NCBI GenBank assembly: GCA_037176705.1
Contig: CM073886.1
Location: 125,828,001-125,892,000, forward strand
DNA length: 64,000 bases
Reading direction: 5' to 3'
Origin: Molossus alvarezi
Taxonomy: Eukaryota > Chordata > Mammalia > Chiroptera > Molossidae
Shown here: piece after piece, positions 11,414 through 24,735 of the stretch
Numbering within the stretch: the stretch's first letter is position 1
Layout: each line of letters starts with the position of its first letter
Made by a program: the position numbers and the translations under genes
Notes under the pieces: generated by a model
The model's input: the letters and a program-made list of their open reading frames with translations, nothing else
Database searches by the model: none
What the model was told of the DNA's origin: nothing

Positions 11414-13619
11414 CACTTCTCATATTTTATAGATGGTCTATAAGGTCAGATGCTTTTACAATTCAGCGTGACAAGATGTAGTAGCGAACTTGGTGAATTC
11501 TCTAAGTCACACAACTGCAGAATCACTATATAGGTGTGTTATTGGCGATGGTGCTTTAGCCAGCTCACTAGAAGGATCAAGTAGAGAAGAATAAATCATC
11601 AACATAAAATTGTAAATTATGTGATCATAAGGCTTAAGATCATTAAAAACAAAATCACAGAAAAAAGAGTAATAAACGGCGTGTGTTTCTAATAACAACC
11701 GTAAATTCATAAATTTCACTCAGCTGCCCTTTTTAAAAATGTATTCCTATGTGTTAAGTGGCTATTAAAGAAGGCCCATCCCCTGCTCTCGGAAATCTGT
11801 GCGCGTTCAGGGAGCCTGCAGCTGGCCCAGGCAGGGAAGGTCCGTCCTCCGGCCCGTGCAGCTTTTCCTCCCCGGGAGAAGGAGCGGGCTTGGCTGGGTT
11901 CCTCCACGGCCCCTTCGTCTAAAGCAGCAGGGAAACAGAATAGGCTGCGGGGGGCGCCCTGATGTTCAGGGGCCACAGACAGAAGGCGCTCCTGCATGCA
12001 CGGAGGCCGAGCCGCACGGGAGCTCCCAAGGGAGAAATGTAGCAGTGCAGAAACAGCAGGCCTCAAGCCAGAGTGGCAGCAACCAGACGTCAGATTGGAA
12101 ATCTTTTCATCTTGATTTTGACTGATGTTCAAATACCAGCATGCTCTGAAGCAGGATTGGGGGGGGTGTCAAAAACAAGTTCCAAGAGTCTTGGAGCCTT
12201 GGCAAGGTCAAGGAGTACCCAGTATGAGCCACAGCAGAGAACTGTATGAAGGACTTTGAAGGAAAACGTGCTGTGATCTCATCCTCCTCACTCAGCTGAC
12301 AACTCCCGGAGCCTGAACGACATCTCCAGGACATCCTACCTCAGGAGCAGAGGCCGGTGTAGCTGGCGCATGGCTTGCCTGTCTCCTACCTGGCGTGACT
12401 GCTGTGAGGAAGTTACACACTACCATTGACAATGGGACAAGAAATGTGTGAGTGTGCCCCAGACGTGGGCTATGTGGGAGCAGGCCAGACTAAAGATGCT
12501 TTCACATTTTCTCAACAGGATGCCCCGGAAGGAAGACAGGGCCTCATGAGTGAGAATCTATGTATGGAGTGGACCGCAGGAAAACCAGGGGCTGATGGGA
12601 AGCATCCAGCCACTGACCATCAGGGCAGATATAGCACAAGGGGCCTAGAAGGGGTCTCCAAAGACACCCTCCCCACCCCCACCTCACCCCCCACACAGAA
12701 AGGGATCGGCTTTAAATGTCTGAAAGGACCGGGAAGCTCGGAGCCAGCTTATATCATGACCAGTCACCAGCCACGGAAGAACTTTCCCGCCCTATCTGCT
12801 CACCTTTCCACTCTCGTGAATGTTGTGAGTGGGGGAGGCAGTGAGTGAAGAGAAAATGTGAAAGCACTCCGCACCACCTCCCACTAATGGGGGTGCCCTG
12901 CCGACCACAGCTGGGGAGCATGTCCACTCCTTTGCACTGACCCTTTCATTCCTGCATGGAGGCTGAGTTTGTGAATTAAAGTGACCCAGTGACCGTTATG
13001 ATCTAGGAATGAGCTGAAACGCCACGCAGAGGGGAAGCTGCCCTGACTGCATAACGTTAAAGGCTCCACTTGAGATAAAAATAGCTGTGCTTTGATTTCA
13101 TCCCACACGTAGAGCTTGTTCCACGTACTGGATACGGAAAACACAATCACACACATGCTTGTTACAGCTGGTCTCTCAAGACACATCCGTGAACACGAGA
13201 AAAGTCACCACCAATGCTGACTCTTCACGTGACCACGTGACCAGAGATAGCATCACTGGGACTGCATTTGATAAGAGATGATAACAATGAGAGCCCCCAG
13301 AAGGTTTCCAAAACAAAAGAGAAGAGGATTAACTGCCCCTCCAGAAGAACAAGGCACCGCCTGCTCTTTAAAAAGTTCCAGATGGTAGGTTTTCAAGAAA
13401 CAGCAGAATAGAATCAGTAAATCTTCACTTATCATTATCGGTTTTGCAATTTTAAGCAAAATAACATATAATGAAACCAGTTTTGCCAGAGGCTAATTGA
13501 TATAAACATAAGTTAAGTTCCTAAAGCATCTCATCAACATTATAACAAAACAACATTATTCAAGGACCTGCTCTAATATAACAGAATAGAAGCTGATACC
13601 GGTGTCAGTAATAGAATGG

Positions 13620-13800
13620 AAACTGTGTGTGACTTAAGATAATCTTTCTGGACAGTAATTCAATATGTATCAAAAAACTCTACAGAATTGACCAAGACAT
13701 TTTACTTGTAGAAATTTATACACTATAAAAAATCATCCAAGAAATGTATAATGACATATGTTCAAAAATATTATTAACGGTATCAAACAGCAAATTGGAC
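13620..13800 (+). mobile_element. Old L1 3'-region fragment
   Basis: Divergent L1-like sequence, with ACAGTAATTCAATATGTATC and ATGACATATGTTCAAAAATA. It is an assignment by pattern only. Confidence 0.5.
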
Positions 13801-14094
13801 AAAACCTAAGAAAAAGTCGCTCTCAGAGCCTCTACGACAGGCACGCAGGACCACGATCTCAGGGAAGGAAGCCAGTGCCGTGGACCTACCGCTGCCCCAG
13901 CCTACTTCCTCCTGAGGGGCTGCAGGCTGCAGTGCAAGGAGGGAACCCGGGTGGACCCCAACAGGCTTACTGGGTTCAGCAAGACCATCGCAAAAGGTCA
14001 GAAAGGAGGCTGCTACAGAGAAAGGGGGGGTGGGGGGAGGTGACCACTCAGAAGATTTGCAAAGGGTTCACCTCAAGTCTCTGGCACAGTACTG

Positions 14095-14397
14095 ATGTGT
14101 GAGTATATGAGAATAGATTATTCAAGGCCTGAAAAGACCCAGTATGAAGTATTAGGCAAAAAACATCCAGAACTCACATGGACACGAACAACATCAACAA
14201 TATGGTGATGGCTAGAGGGAGGGGGGTGGGAGGGAGGGTAGAAGAGGGTAAAGGGGGATAAATGGTGACAGAAGGAGACTGGACTTGGGTGGTAAACACA
14301 CAATACAATATACAGATAATGTATTATAGAACTCTACACCTGAAACCTATATAATTTTATTAACCCGTGCCACCCCATTAAATTCAATTAAAAAATA
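14095..14397 (+). mobile_element. L1 3' end fragment
   Basis: The 3' UTR-like sequence has a G-rich segment (GGGAGGGAGGGTAGAAGAGG), GGACTTGGGTGGTAAACACA and CTACACCTGAAACCTATATA. It ends in an A-rich stretch. The same end is seen at 34255-34489, so they are one L1 family. Confidence 0.8.
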
Positions 14398-14906
14398 TCA
14401 AAAACTCACACAGGTCTGAGAACAACTCACATTCCTTCTAGTCTGAGGGGAAAGGCCCACAATACTTGGGGCACCAGGTAGCGTCCTCAGAAGGAAATCG
14501 CCTTAGTAGTGGGGCTAATCAGATGGAAACTAAGGCTGCCCTCCACTGACCTAGGCAGAGCTTAAAAGGAAAGACTGAAGGAATCAACCCAAGTGGCATC
14601 TGTGAGACCTGCAATACAAGAAACATCGGAGGGTTTCCTTCACATCAGATGCAATCTGGATGGATGCACAGGGGAAGCACAGGAAAGAGCACATTTGTTA
14701 GAAAACCACAAACCGTACTATATATTATAATACATAATAAAAATATATGAAATCTATAATTTTTCCATTTTTAATATCTTTAAAAGAGGACTGTATAGAG
14801 CACAAAAATGGGGTTTATGACATATGCAAAAAAAAAATAGTATGATCAACAATAGCAAATACGGTAAGAACAGGGAATAGAAGTTTATACTTGTATGGTT
14901 CTTTTT

Positions 14907-15150
14907 TTTTTAATCCTCACCCGAGGACATTTTTGCATTATCTTCAGATAGAGGAGGGAGAGAGAGAGAGAGAGGAAGAGAGAGAGAGAACATCAATGTG
15001 AGAGAGACACATCAACTGGTTGCCACCCACACGACCCCAACGGGGCCAGGAACAAACTGCAACCAAGGTACGTGTCCTTAGCGGGAACCAAACCCGGGAC
15101 TCTCTGGTCCATTGGCAGACGCTCTAACCGCTGAGCCAAACCAGCCAGGG
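14907..15150 (-). mobile_element. Ves SINE, hairpin-tail group
   Basis: Reverse orientation: AATCCTCACCCGAGGACATT at the low end, a GA-rich stretch at 14955-14988, and GAGCCAAACCAGCCAGGGC at the high end. Confidence 0.93.
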
Positions 15151-15329
15151 CGATTCTTACATTATATATAAAGTGATATGATATTACTGGAAGTAGATTG
15201 TGATAAATAAAGGATGTGTATTGTAAACCCTGGAGTAATCACTAAAATAAATAAATAAGAGAATAAGTCTATAGTAAAGAAAAAATGAAATAATAAAAAT
15301 AGTTACTGATCCAAAAGGAGGTAGAGAAA

Positions 15330-17705
15330 ATCGACTTCCGGTCAAGGTGGCGGGTAGGTAAATGCAGTATCACCTCCTCCCAAAGTTACAACTAAACTAC
15401 AGAACAACCGGCATTCAGAACCGCCTGACACCGAGCTGAATGGAAGTCCTACAACTACGGAATTAAAGCAGCAGCCACTTCGAGACTGGTAGGAGGGCAG
15501 AGGGGGATGGGCTGGTCCCACACCCACGTGTGGCGGATAAAAATCAGGAAAATAGCTCAGCTGGGAAGGTCCTCTCTGAGGACTGAGGGGTCCCCGTCCC
15601 ACACCAAGCACGCCGCTCCGGGTCCCAGTGCCAGGAAGAGAGACCCCATCACATCTGGCTGGAAAACCAGGGGGAACTGAGGCTCAGGGAGGCTGAGGCG
15701 GCTGGAGCCCCCGGCAGCTCCTCTTAAAGGGCCCACACACAGACTTACTCAGACTCGCATGCTCCAGGCTCCAGCATGGGGGAGGCAGCTTGAAAGGCAC
15801 CAGAGACATATGGGGAAGAACTGAGTTGTTTGGCATTGGGATGAGGGCTGGAGAGGCAGCTGTCTCCTGGACAGACGTGCTCTCAGAGGCCTTTGTTCCT
15901 TTGGTGAGCCCTTCGCTGGGGCAGCAGGCAGCCCCCATATTCGGGCCTCCAGCAACCTGGCTCACACTGGTAGCCCCGCCCAACTTTCAGGCCCACCCAA
16001 GCTGTTGCCAGTTGCTTTACCAAAGAATTGGCCTGTCTTGGATCCTACTGCAGGTTTTTCTAAATTCTTTCAAACAAGCAGCATCTGGTCTCAGCTAGCC
16101 CCATACCTCTCATTAAGGAATACGTAGAAACAAACACAAGGAGGCAGCCAGAATGAGGAGACAAAGAAACAGGACAGAACAAAACTTCAGGAAAAGAATT
16201 AGGCGAAATGGACATAAGCAACCTAACAGATGCAGAGTTCAAAACACTGCTTATCAGGATGCTCAATGAACTTAGGGAGAACCTCAGTGAACTTAGTGAG
16301 GGCCTCGAGAGCATAAAAAAGGACCAGTCAGAAATGAAGGAGGCACTAACTGAAATAAAGAATAATTTACACATTGCCCTGGCTGGTTTGGCTCAGCAGT
16401 TAGTGCGTTGGCCTGCGGTCCAGAGAAACCCAGGTTCGGTTCCCACTAAGGGCATGTACCTTGGTTGTAGTTTGTCCCAGGCCCTGGTTGGGTTGTGCAG
16501 GTGGCAACCACTCGATATGTCCCTTTCACTTCAATGTTTTTCTCTCTCTCTCTTCCTCCCACACTATCTGAAAAAAATACCCTTGGGTGAGGATTAAATG
16601 TCCTCGGGTGAGGATTAAAAAAAAGAATAATTTACACAGATTCAATAGTAGAGTACATAAAGCCAAGAAGCAAACCATCGATTTGGAATATAAGGAAGCA
16701 AAAAATACCCAATCAGAACAGCAAAAAGAAAAAAGAATCCAAAAAAATGAGGATAGTGTAAGGAGCCTCTGGGACAACTTCAAGCCTGCCAACATTTCGC
16801 ATCTTGGCGGTGCCAGAAGGAGAAGAAAGAGAACAAGAAATTGAAAACCTATTGGAAACAATAATGGCAGAAAACTTCCCTAACTTGGTGAAGGAAACAG
16901 ACATACACATCCAGGAAGCACAGAGAGTCCCAAACAACATGAACCCCAAGAGGCCCATACCAAGAAACATTATCATCAAAATACAAAAAGGTTCAAGACA
17001 AAGAGAGAATCTTAAAAGCAGCAAGAGAAAAGCAGTTAGTTACCTACAAGGGAGTTCCCATAAGACTGTCACCTCAGCTGATTTCTCAAAAGAAACTTTG
17101 CAAGCTAGAAGGGAGTGGCAAGAAATATTCAGAGTGAGGAAAAGCAAGAACCTACAACCAAGATTACTCTATCCTGCAAAGCTGTCATTTAGAATCGATG
17201 ACCATATAAAGAGTTTCCCAGACAAGAAAAAGCTAAAGGAGTTCATCAGCACCAAACCATTATTATATGAAATGTTGAAGGGTCTTTTTGAAGAAAAAGA
17301 TAAAATGTATGAACAAACAAAATGGCAATGAACACATATTTATCGACAATGGAATCTACAAACAAAATGAACAAGCAGAACAGAAACTTTCTCATAGATA
17401 CAGAGAACATTTTGTTGGTTGCCAGATGGGAGGGGGTTGGGGGAATGGGTGAAAAAGGTGAAGGGATTAAGAAGTACAAATTGGCTGCTAGACTGACAAA
17501 CCTCAAAGGGAAGGGAGGGTCAGAGTGAGAAGAAATAACCAAAGAACTTATATGTATATATGCATAACCAATGGACACAGACAACCCGGGGGGGGGAAAG
17601 GCAGAAGAGGGGCGGGAGTGGGGAGGAGGTTGTCAATAGGGGAAAAATGAGGAACATCTGCAGTACATTCAACAATGAAGATAAGTTAAAAAATAAATAA
17701 CTAAA
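15330..17705 (+). mobile_element. HAL1-like L1 (5' UTR, ORF1, 3' UTR; no ORF2)
   Basis: The element opens with an L1-type 5' UTR (CGACTTCCGGTCAAGGTGGC at 15331). An ORF1 remnant starts at 16208 (MDISNLTDAEFKTLL). The coiled-coil half is followed by the RRM and C-terminal halves at 16780-17330, with IENLLETIMAENFPNL, KAVSYLQGSSHKTV, WQEIFRV and LLYPAKLSF, broken by frameshifts near 16800 and 17000. After about 17330 the sequence goes straight to an L1 3' UTR (GGTTGCCAGATGGGAGGGGG) and an A-rich end near 17705. No endonuclease or reverse-transcriptase sequence lies between, which is the half-L1 (HAL1) layout. Alternatively, ORF2 was deleted from one ordinary L1. A Ves SINE interrupts it at 16376-16621. 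Confidence 0.8.
16376..16621 (+). mobile_element. Ves SINE inserted in the HAL1-like ORF1
   Basis: The head is GCCCTGGCTGGTTTGGCTCA, and two hairpin motifs lie in tandem in the tail (CCTTGGGTGAGGATT and TCCTCGGGTGAGGATT). The target duplication AAAGAATAATTTACACA lies on both sides. Confidence 0.95.
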
Positions 17706-17739
17706 TAAAAACAAAGAAAAGTAGAGAAACAATCAAAGA

Positions 17740-18905
17740 AAAAAACCTGGACAACTGGTGAGAAAAAATCATATGCTGATAGAATTAAACCCAACCATAT
17801 TGATAATTACATTAAATGTAAATGGTCTAAGCCTGCAATTAAAGGTCAGAGATTACAACCCCGACCCTCCCTTCCCTTTGAGGTATGTCAGTCTAGTATT
17901 ATTAATTAAAATATATTAATTAAAAAAACTCACTTTAATATAAACATGCAGATAGGCCATAGGTAGAATAGAAAAAGACATACCATGCTGAATAACCATA
18001 TTAATATCAGACAGTATACTCCGAGTAAGAAATAGTCACGGTTCTCTCAATGGAATCTCCCACACCTTTCCCAACCCTCTTCCCCCGGGAACATTTTCCT
18101 TGCCTCTCTCTCTTTCTCCTAAGCTCAAGGGTCCTCCTTTTTCCTCTGTAACTTGTTTCCTGAGACCATTTTTTCTATGGTTCACTTCTTCTACCTCTGA
18201 CTTTCTAAATAAACTTTCTCTTAAAAAAAAAGAAAGAAAGAAAGAAGAAAAAAATATTACCAGATAAAGACGGAAACAATAAAAAAGAGGTCAAATTGTT
18301 AAGAAAACATAATAATCTTAAATGTGTACTAATGCAACTAGCAACAGAGCTCAAAAATATATGAAGCAAAAAGTGATACAACTGAAAGGAAAAATAGACA
18401 AAATGCACAATTACTGCTGGAAATTACAACAGTCCTCTCTCAAAAACTGATAGCACAAAGTAGACTTGAACAACACTATCCACCCACTTGACCAGGTTTA
18501 GTTATGGAACACTCTACCCAACAAGAGCAGAATGCCCATTCTTTTCCAGTACAGACGGAACGGTCACTAAGATAGGCTATATCCTGATCTGTAAATAAAT
18601 CTCAAATTTAAAAGAATGAAAATCATATAAAGTACATCCTCTGACCTCAAGAGAATTAAACTAAAAATTAACACAGAGTTTTGTGGAAAATCACCAAATA
18701 TTTGGAAATTAAATGATGTACTTCTAAATAACAAATAGGTCATAAAAAACTCATAAGGGAAAATTAGAAAATTTTTGGAGGAGAATGAAAATGAAAACAC
18801 AACATATAAAAATGTGTGGGATGCCACTAATATGTGCTTACAGAGAAATCTGTAGCATTACAAGCTTATATTTGAAAATAAGAAAGGTTTCAAATCAATG
18901 ATCTA
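17740..18905 (+). mobile_element. Old L1 ORF2 fragment, interrupted
   Basis: Decayed L1 endonuclease-region sequence, with ATTGATAATTACATTAAATG at about 17800 and AAAATTAACACAGAGTTTTG at about 18665. Roughly 18040-18220 is a different insert that ends TAAATAAACTTTCTC and an A run, possibly the end of an LTR or a processed transcript. Not coding. Confidence 0.65.
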
Positions 18906-18908
18906 TGG

Positions 18909-19343
18909 CAGAAGTTGGCAAACTTTTCTGTAAAGAGTTAAATGGTAAATATTTTAGATTTTGCACATCATACAGTCTCTGTTGCAATTACTCAACTTTG
19001 CTGTTGTAGCACAAAAAATAGCTATGGGTAATATGTAAATGTGGCTGTGTTCCAATAAAACTCTATTTAACAAAAACAGGCAGTGGGCCCAGCTGGTGTG
19101 GCTCAGTGGTTGCGTATCAACCCATGCACCAAGAGGTGGCCGGTTTGATTCCCAGGCAGGGCACATGTCCAGGTTGTGGGCCAAATCCCCAGTGGCGGCC
19201 AATCAATGTTCTCTCATCGATGTTTCTGTCTCTCTCTCCCTCTCCCTTCCTCTTTTTCTAAAGTCAATAAAGAAAAAATATTAAAAAAACATAAAACAGG
19301 CAGAGGGCTAGATTCGGCACATGGCCATATTTGCTGACCCCTG
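18909..19343 (+). mobile_element. hAT-Charlie-type non-autonomous element, split by a SINE
   Basis: The left part CAGAAGTTGGCAAACTTTTC ... TTCCAATAAAACTC and the right part AGGGCTAGATTCGGCAC ... TTTGCTGACCCCTG are the two halves of a common mammalian hAT MITE with GGGGTCAGCAAA-type ends. A Ves SINE at 19088-19289 splits it. I see no good 8-bp duplication at its ends. The family name (MER58-like) is from memory and unsure. Confidence 0.75.
19088..19289 (+). mobile_element. Ves SINE, TGTGGCTCAG group, nested in a hAT element
   Basis: The head is CCAGCTGGTGTGGCTCAGTG and the end is AGTCAATAAAGAAAAA. The short duplication AAAACAGGCAGTGGG and AAAACAGGCAGAGGG flanks it. Confidence 0.93.
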
Positions 19344-19404
19344 TTAGCTATTAGCTTCATAAATGTAAAGAATTTCATGTTTTGTTAAATGCTTCATCTT
19401 CAAA

Positions 19405-19640
19405 GAGCTAGAACAGTGCATGGCCTTTAATATATGCCTAATAAACGTTTGTTGAATGAACGAACTAATTTAATCCACAGAACAAGCATATGAGTTAAAT
19501 ATTATCATTTGACAAATGAGTATACTAAGATGAAATAATTGGCCACACCACCAATAAGCAACAGAACCAGCATATAAACACAGGTCTAATTCCAAAGCTC
19601 TGTGCACTTTCTCCTGCATTATACTGATACAATAAAACCA
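19405..19640. repeat. MIR-type fragments
   Basis: The first part, AGAACAGTGCATGGCCTTTA followed by AATAAACGTTTGTTGAATGA, reads as a sense MIR 3' end. The second part, about 19480-19630, reads as the complement of the MIR core (ATTTGACAAATGAGTATACT). Both are divergent. Confidence 0.55.
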
Positions 19641-21617
19641 TCACTGAATAATTTATACAAGCATTATATCATCAAATACATATTTTCTACCTGTCCTTTT
19701 CCTTACCCATGGTTTGTCGTTTCCTGAGAATCAGTACCAAATGAACAGGCACCAATAATGTTAAAACTATATACATCTGTATGTTTATATCTTTTTTATC
19801 AATCCCATAATCTTTATGTTTCTGTGTCTTTACCTGTGGACTTAATATTTAGGCTACAGTTAATGCAACAAAACCATTAGATTGAATCTTGGACACAAAT
19901 CTTCTCAATTGTACAAGTAAGAAGAAGAGAAGGTCAGCTTCTTTTTTTAAAACAGACATCATATCTAAAAGACCATATCAATTTTGTGCACTCATACACA
20001 TACATGAGTATGACATCAATGTGTATTCTTTCAAAATGCACAAAGAAATTTAAAAATGTAAAGAAAAAACAAATACCAAAACATCCTATTCTCCTTTGCC
20101 TTAAGAATCCCTCATTTCAGTTCTCCCCACATGGAGAGAGGGGCTCTTGGCTGCTGCTTGGTTCACAGACAGCAGCCCTGTCCTGTGGGCTGCAGCTGCA
20201 TTCTTTCAATAAGCAGCTCCCAAAGCTGATCATACACATCTGCTTCCCTTTACAAGTCAATAATCCATGGCAGCTGTTTTTCAAAAATAGGCATCAGGAA
20301 AGCCAGAGCAGTTCTGAATGTAGATTCTATGATTGCACATCTTTCTACATTTTCCTAACTTGCCTGGGTTTTACCATCAACACGATAATCAGGGAACTCA
20401 AAGGAGCCAAGTGCTGTTTTGTTAAATTTTCTCTCTTCAGATGCTCAGGGCAGAATTTTCAAAGATCTGTGTCCATGGGACCAATGCTGCATACTAAGCA
20501 GCTAGTAAAGAACAAGACAGAGTATCTCCACCATTTGCCTGCCTTAAAACGTAACGCATCTGGCATCGTAATGATTAATGGGGATGCCACCGATGCAGAA
20601 AGGCTTGGGCTTTGCAGCCACCGAAAGATTATTAAACCCAGTAAGAAGATAAAAGTAAATGAAAAATGATATAATAAAGCTGAACTTTGCAGCGTCTTGA
20701 TGGCCAGATCTTGCAATAAAAATACATCTAAATTTTATAAATCTCTAGGACAAATAGACTGCTCATTGCAACTATGTAAGGAGGTGAAACTGTACCTTTA
20801 TCCATAGCCAATTAAAAGCAGAAAATCCGTCCTCAAGGAGTTTAATTGTGGGCACTTGAACATGCACTTAGGATAAGTAGGCTGTACTAGTTACTGTAAA
20901 TATCATCTTGTTAAATCAATGTATTTTAAGGCAAATATTCCCTCTTTATTGTTAAGCAACAGAGCATTGACAAAGATGAAAATAATAGCTGTTCTTTATG
21001 GAATGCTTTTAAGTGTTCACTTTTCATTTTTTTCTTACTTAATCCTAACAAAAACATATACACTCCAGATTGTATTACTTATAAGGGGTAGAGCTGATAT
21101 TCAAATCAGATTTCTTACAAACTAAGGGTCATGGTCTTGGATTCTTATATCTTGCATCCAAAAATACACAGTCACCACATATAAGGAGACCAAGAAATAA
21201 TTACCAGCCACTAAAAGAACAGAGGAAATGCTCGTCAGAAACGACAATACAGGGAGCATTTGAGATCTTGCCTCTCGGCGTGCCATCAGTGTGGCTCAAA
21301 TAAACGCATAAAAGTCATCAAAGAAAAGAGAAATGACACTATCAACTTCCGTTACCAAAAGAGGGGGCCCAGACACATGGATACTTTTTATGCTTAATTT
21401 TTCTCAATGTTCCTTCAGAACTCCAGAGTTCCTGATTGCCACCACAGTAGGTCTAGTTCTTTGGAAACTCATTAGTGCAAGACTGCATTAAGAAAAGTAT
21501 AGAGGAATAAACACTGATGTTTTAATCATTCACAGGAATCTCACAGGATCTATAAAATTATGATACACATAATAAAATCTTTTCTACACGTGACAACTAT
21601 AAAATGTGTACTGTTAT

Positions 21618-21929
21618 ACCCTGGCCGGTTTGGCTCAGCGGTTAGAGTGTCAGCCTGCGGTCCAGAGAGACCTGGGTTCGGTTCCCGCTAAGGGCACGTA
21701 CCTCAGTTGCGGTTTGTCCCCGGGTTCGGTTCCTGCTAAGGGCACGTACCTCGGTTGCAGTTTGTCCCTGGCCCTGGTTGGTCGTGTGGGTGGCAGCCAC
21801 TTGATGTGTCCCTTTTGCGTCAATGTTTCTCTCCCTCTCTCTCTCCCTCCCACTCTATCTGAACAAAAAATGGAAAATGTCCTCGAGTGAGGATAAAGAA
21901 AACAAACCAAAACAAAACAAAAAAACAAA
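21618..21929 (+). mobile_element. Ves SINE with an internal tandem duplication
   Basis: The head is CCCTGGCCGGTTTGGCTCAG. The B-box region GGTTCGGTTCCCGCTAAGGG through GTTTGTCCC occurs twice in a row (about 21675-21770). The tail is TCCTCGAGTGAGGA. The target duplication GTACTGTTAT and GTACTGTTAC encloses the whole. Confidence 0.94.
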
Positions 21930-22269
21930 ACACGTACTGTTACTATGAGAGCTCCCAGCCTCACTGTCTGCTAAACCACAATAAAAACAAATCGTACACT
22001 GACTTTTTGAAGATGCCCAAGTTCCCTGAAGGCAAAATGTATTAGATATGTTTCTGCCCCATACCCAGGACCACTGTGTGAACTGATTTCAAAATTCATT
22101 AACTGTTCAACAAAATAGACAGGTTTAAAACTCTATTGCTTCTGTTCACAGTAACAATGCTATTATTCCCTCCTCTGCCAGGGGTCCCCAACACTTCCTC
22201 TAAATTTATCAAATAACAACAACCCACTTATTAAGCATGTGCTATGTTCAAACTTTGATATGTATTTTG

Positions 22270-22450
22270 TATGCATTTTTTCACTGATTCCTTTATACAT
22301 TCTTATAAAGTAGGTACTACTGTATCATTCCCATTTTATAGATGAGGAAACACAGGCAACTGCTTCAGGTCACACAGCTAGCAAGTGACAAAAAAAAGGG
22401 TTTTAACGCAGGTCGGTCTGTCTCACTAACAGGCTCTTGCTCTTAACTAC
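22270..22450 (-). repeat. MIR fragment
   Basis: The complement of the MIR core is clear: TTTTATAGATGAGGAAACAC, then CAGGTCACACAGCTAGCAAG. Confidence 0.85.
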
Positions 22451-22479
22451 TAAGCAACGATAGACAAGAACCAGCCGGG

Positions 22480-22610
22480 ACCCCTGAAATTATCTAGCCT
22501 CAAACCCTGCTTTATAGAGGAGGATTCCACCCAAAGAGCTTCAGTGACGTGTTCAAGGTCACACCTTGATCACTGGTAGAGTCAGGGCTAAAACCCAGGG
22601 GTTAATTTCA
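22480..22610 (-). repeat. MIR fragment
   Basis: A second reverse MIR-like piece: GTTCAAGGTCACACC followed by GGTAGAGTCAGGGCTAAAAC. Confidence 0.65.
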
Positions 22611-23648
22611 AACGCTCCTCCTCTAAAATTTGAAAATAGAAATACATTCTGATTTCCGAAGCAAACGAGTGTTTCCCTAAATACTTGTCAATCGTCACTG
22701 TATGATGCTCAAGAGGCCCTCCCTGATTCTTTGAAGCCTCTAAAAGCCTCTTATGACCACAGCTATAGAAAGACAAACATTTTAAAACTAAAATAGCAAT
22801 ATAATCAATAATTTGCTAAGGGTTCCTACTATTGATGGGTCAATCACATTTCCCCTTACATTGTAAATATGGATTATGATCATTCTTAAATACACTGGTT
22901 CTCAAACCTAATTACACATTATAATTATTAAAATCTAAGAGATTTCCAAAAAATCTGTGAAATCATAGAACACAAGCGTCAGTTACTAAACCAAATTCTT
23001 TTTAGCTGGTGCTACAGAGAAACACACAAGAATCCTTAAACGCACACATTAGAAGAGTAACCTGAGGTACCAGCCAAAATAAGGTCCTAATCATGGACCT
23101 GTATTCACCATGGTTTCCATACACATATCAGAAAGCAACAACCGGAATATAATGAACCACACTCCTAAATCAACTCATTACTGTCCTTTCTCCAAAGCTA
23201 ATTCTAATAGGTTTCTTCCCTCATTTAGGTCATTGGTAAATGAAAACCGTTTGCATTTTACAAGCATGTCTGAACATCACAGGCTTTGTTTTCCATAATA
23301 GATGACAATATGATTGATTACTTATGGGGTCAGGTGACCGATCAAGAAAGGATTTTCATCACTCACTGCGAATAATAAAAGGATTAACATAAAATTTATA
23401 AATTTGTCCACTGTTCTTTCTAGTTATAAAAACTTACTTATGATAAACATTTGTATTTCTTACTTTTATCAGATATATAATTATACCATTTTTCAAAATC
23501 TTCCCTACCTCTGTTTCTTCATGGAAAATTCCGCTTTGGTCCCAATTGTGCCTATTTTTAGTCCCAACTACATAAAACAAACTGGCAAAGCTGAATATTT
23601 CTCAGTGTTTGCCTAATTAAAATTTGATTCGAATAAGAAAACACATTA

Positions 23649-23910
23649 GCCCTGGCCGGTTTGGCTCAGCGGTTAGAGTGTCGGCCTGTGGTCCGGAGAG
23701 ACCCGGGTTCGGTTCCCGCTAAGGGCACGTACTTCGTTTGCAGTTTGTCCCCGGCCCTGGTTGGTCGTGCGGGTGGCAGCCACTCGATGTGTCCCTTCAC
23801 GTCGATGTTTCTCTCTCTCTCCCTTCCTCTCTCTCCCTCCCACCCTATCTGTACAAAAAATGGAAAAATATCCTCGGGTGAGGATAAAAAAATAAAAACT
23901 AAATAAAAAA
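23649..23910 (+). mobile_element. Ves SINE, hairpin-tail group (young-looking)
   Basis: The head is GCCCTGGCCGGTTTGGCTCA with near-consensus A and B boxes, and the end is ATCCTCGGGTGAGGAT. The long perfect target duplication AAGAAAACACATTA is at 23635 and 23911. Confidence 0.96.
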
Positions 23911-23988
23911 AGAAAACACATTAGAATATTTCTTTATTTTGAAAATAACTATAATGTACTCTCATAGCAACGTGACAAGATTTTTCTT

Positions 23989-24663
<675 letters not shown>

Positions 24664-24735
24664 GATTTTTCTTAATGTTTCAAAAATAAGTATTCGAACT
24701 CAAGCATAATTCAAAAGAAAAAAACGTCTACTTAC

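Noticed and set aside
11716..12132. 138-codon minus-strand ORF with 108-codon plus-strand partner
   Set aside because: GC-rich intronic stretch with no recognisable protein, splice sites or retrocopy marks.
18040..18220. Possible LTR end or processed transcript (TAAATAAACTTTCTC plus A run)
   Set aside because: Too short and without a matching start or target duplication, so it is noted only within the L1 fragment.
19986..20669. 227-codon ORF as a possible gene
   Set aside because: The protein has no recognisable domain, the composition is that of translated AT-rich intron DNA, and there are no retrocopy or splice features.
22890..22950. Possible MER5A fragment (ACTGGTTCTCAAACC)
   Set aside because: Only about 15 bp of clear similarity and no matching second end.
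23649..23910. tRNA genes (A and B boxes at many places)
   Set aside because: The boxes belong to heads of tRNA-derived SINEs with poly(A) tails and target duplications. No mature tRNA acceptor stem is present.
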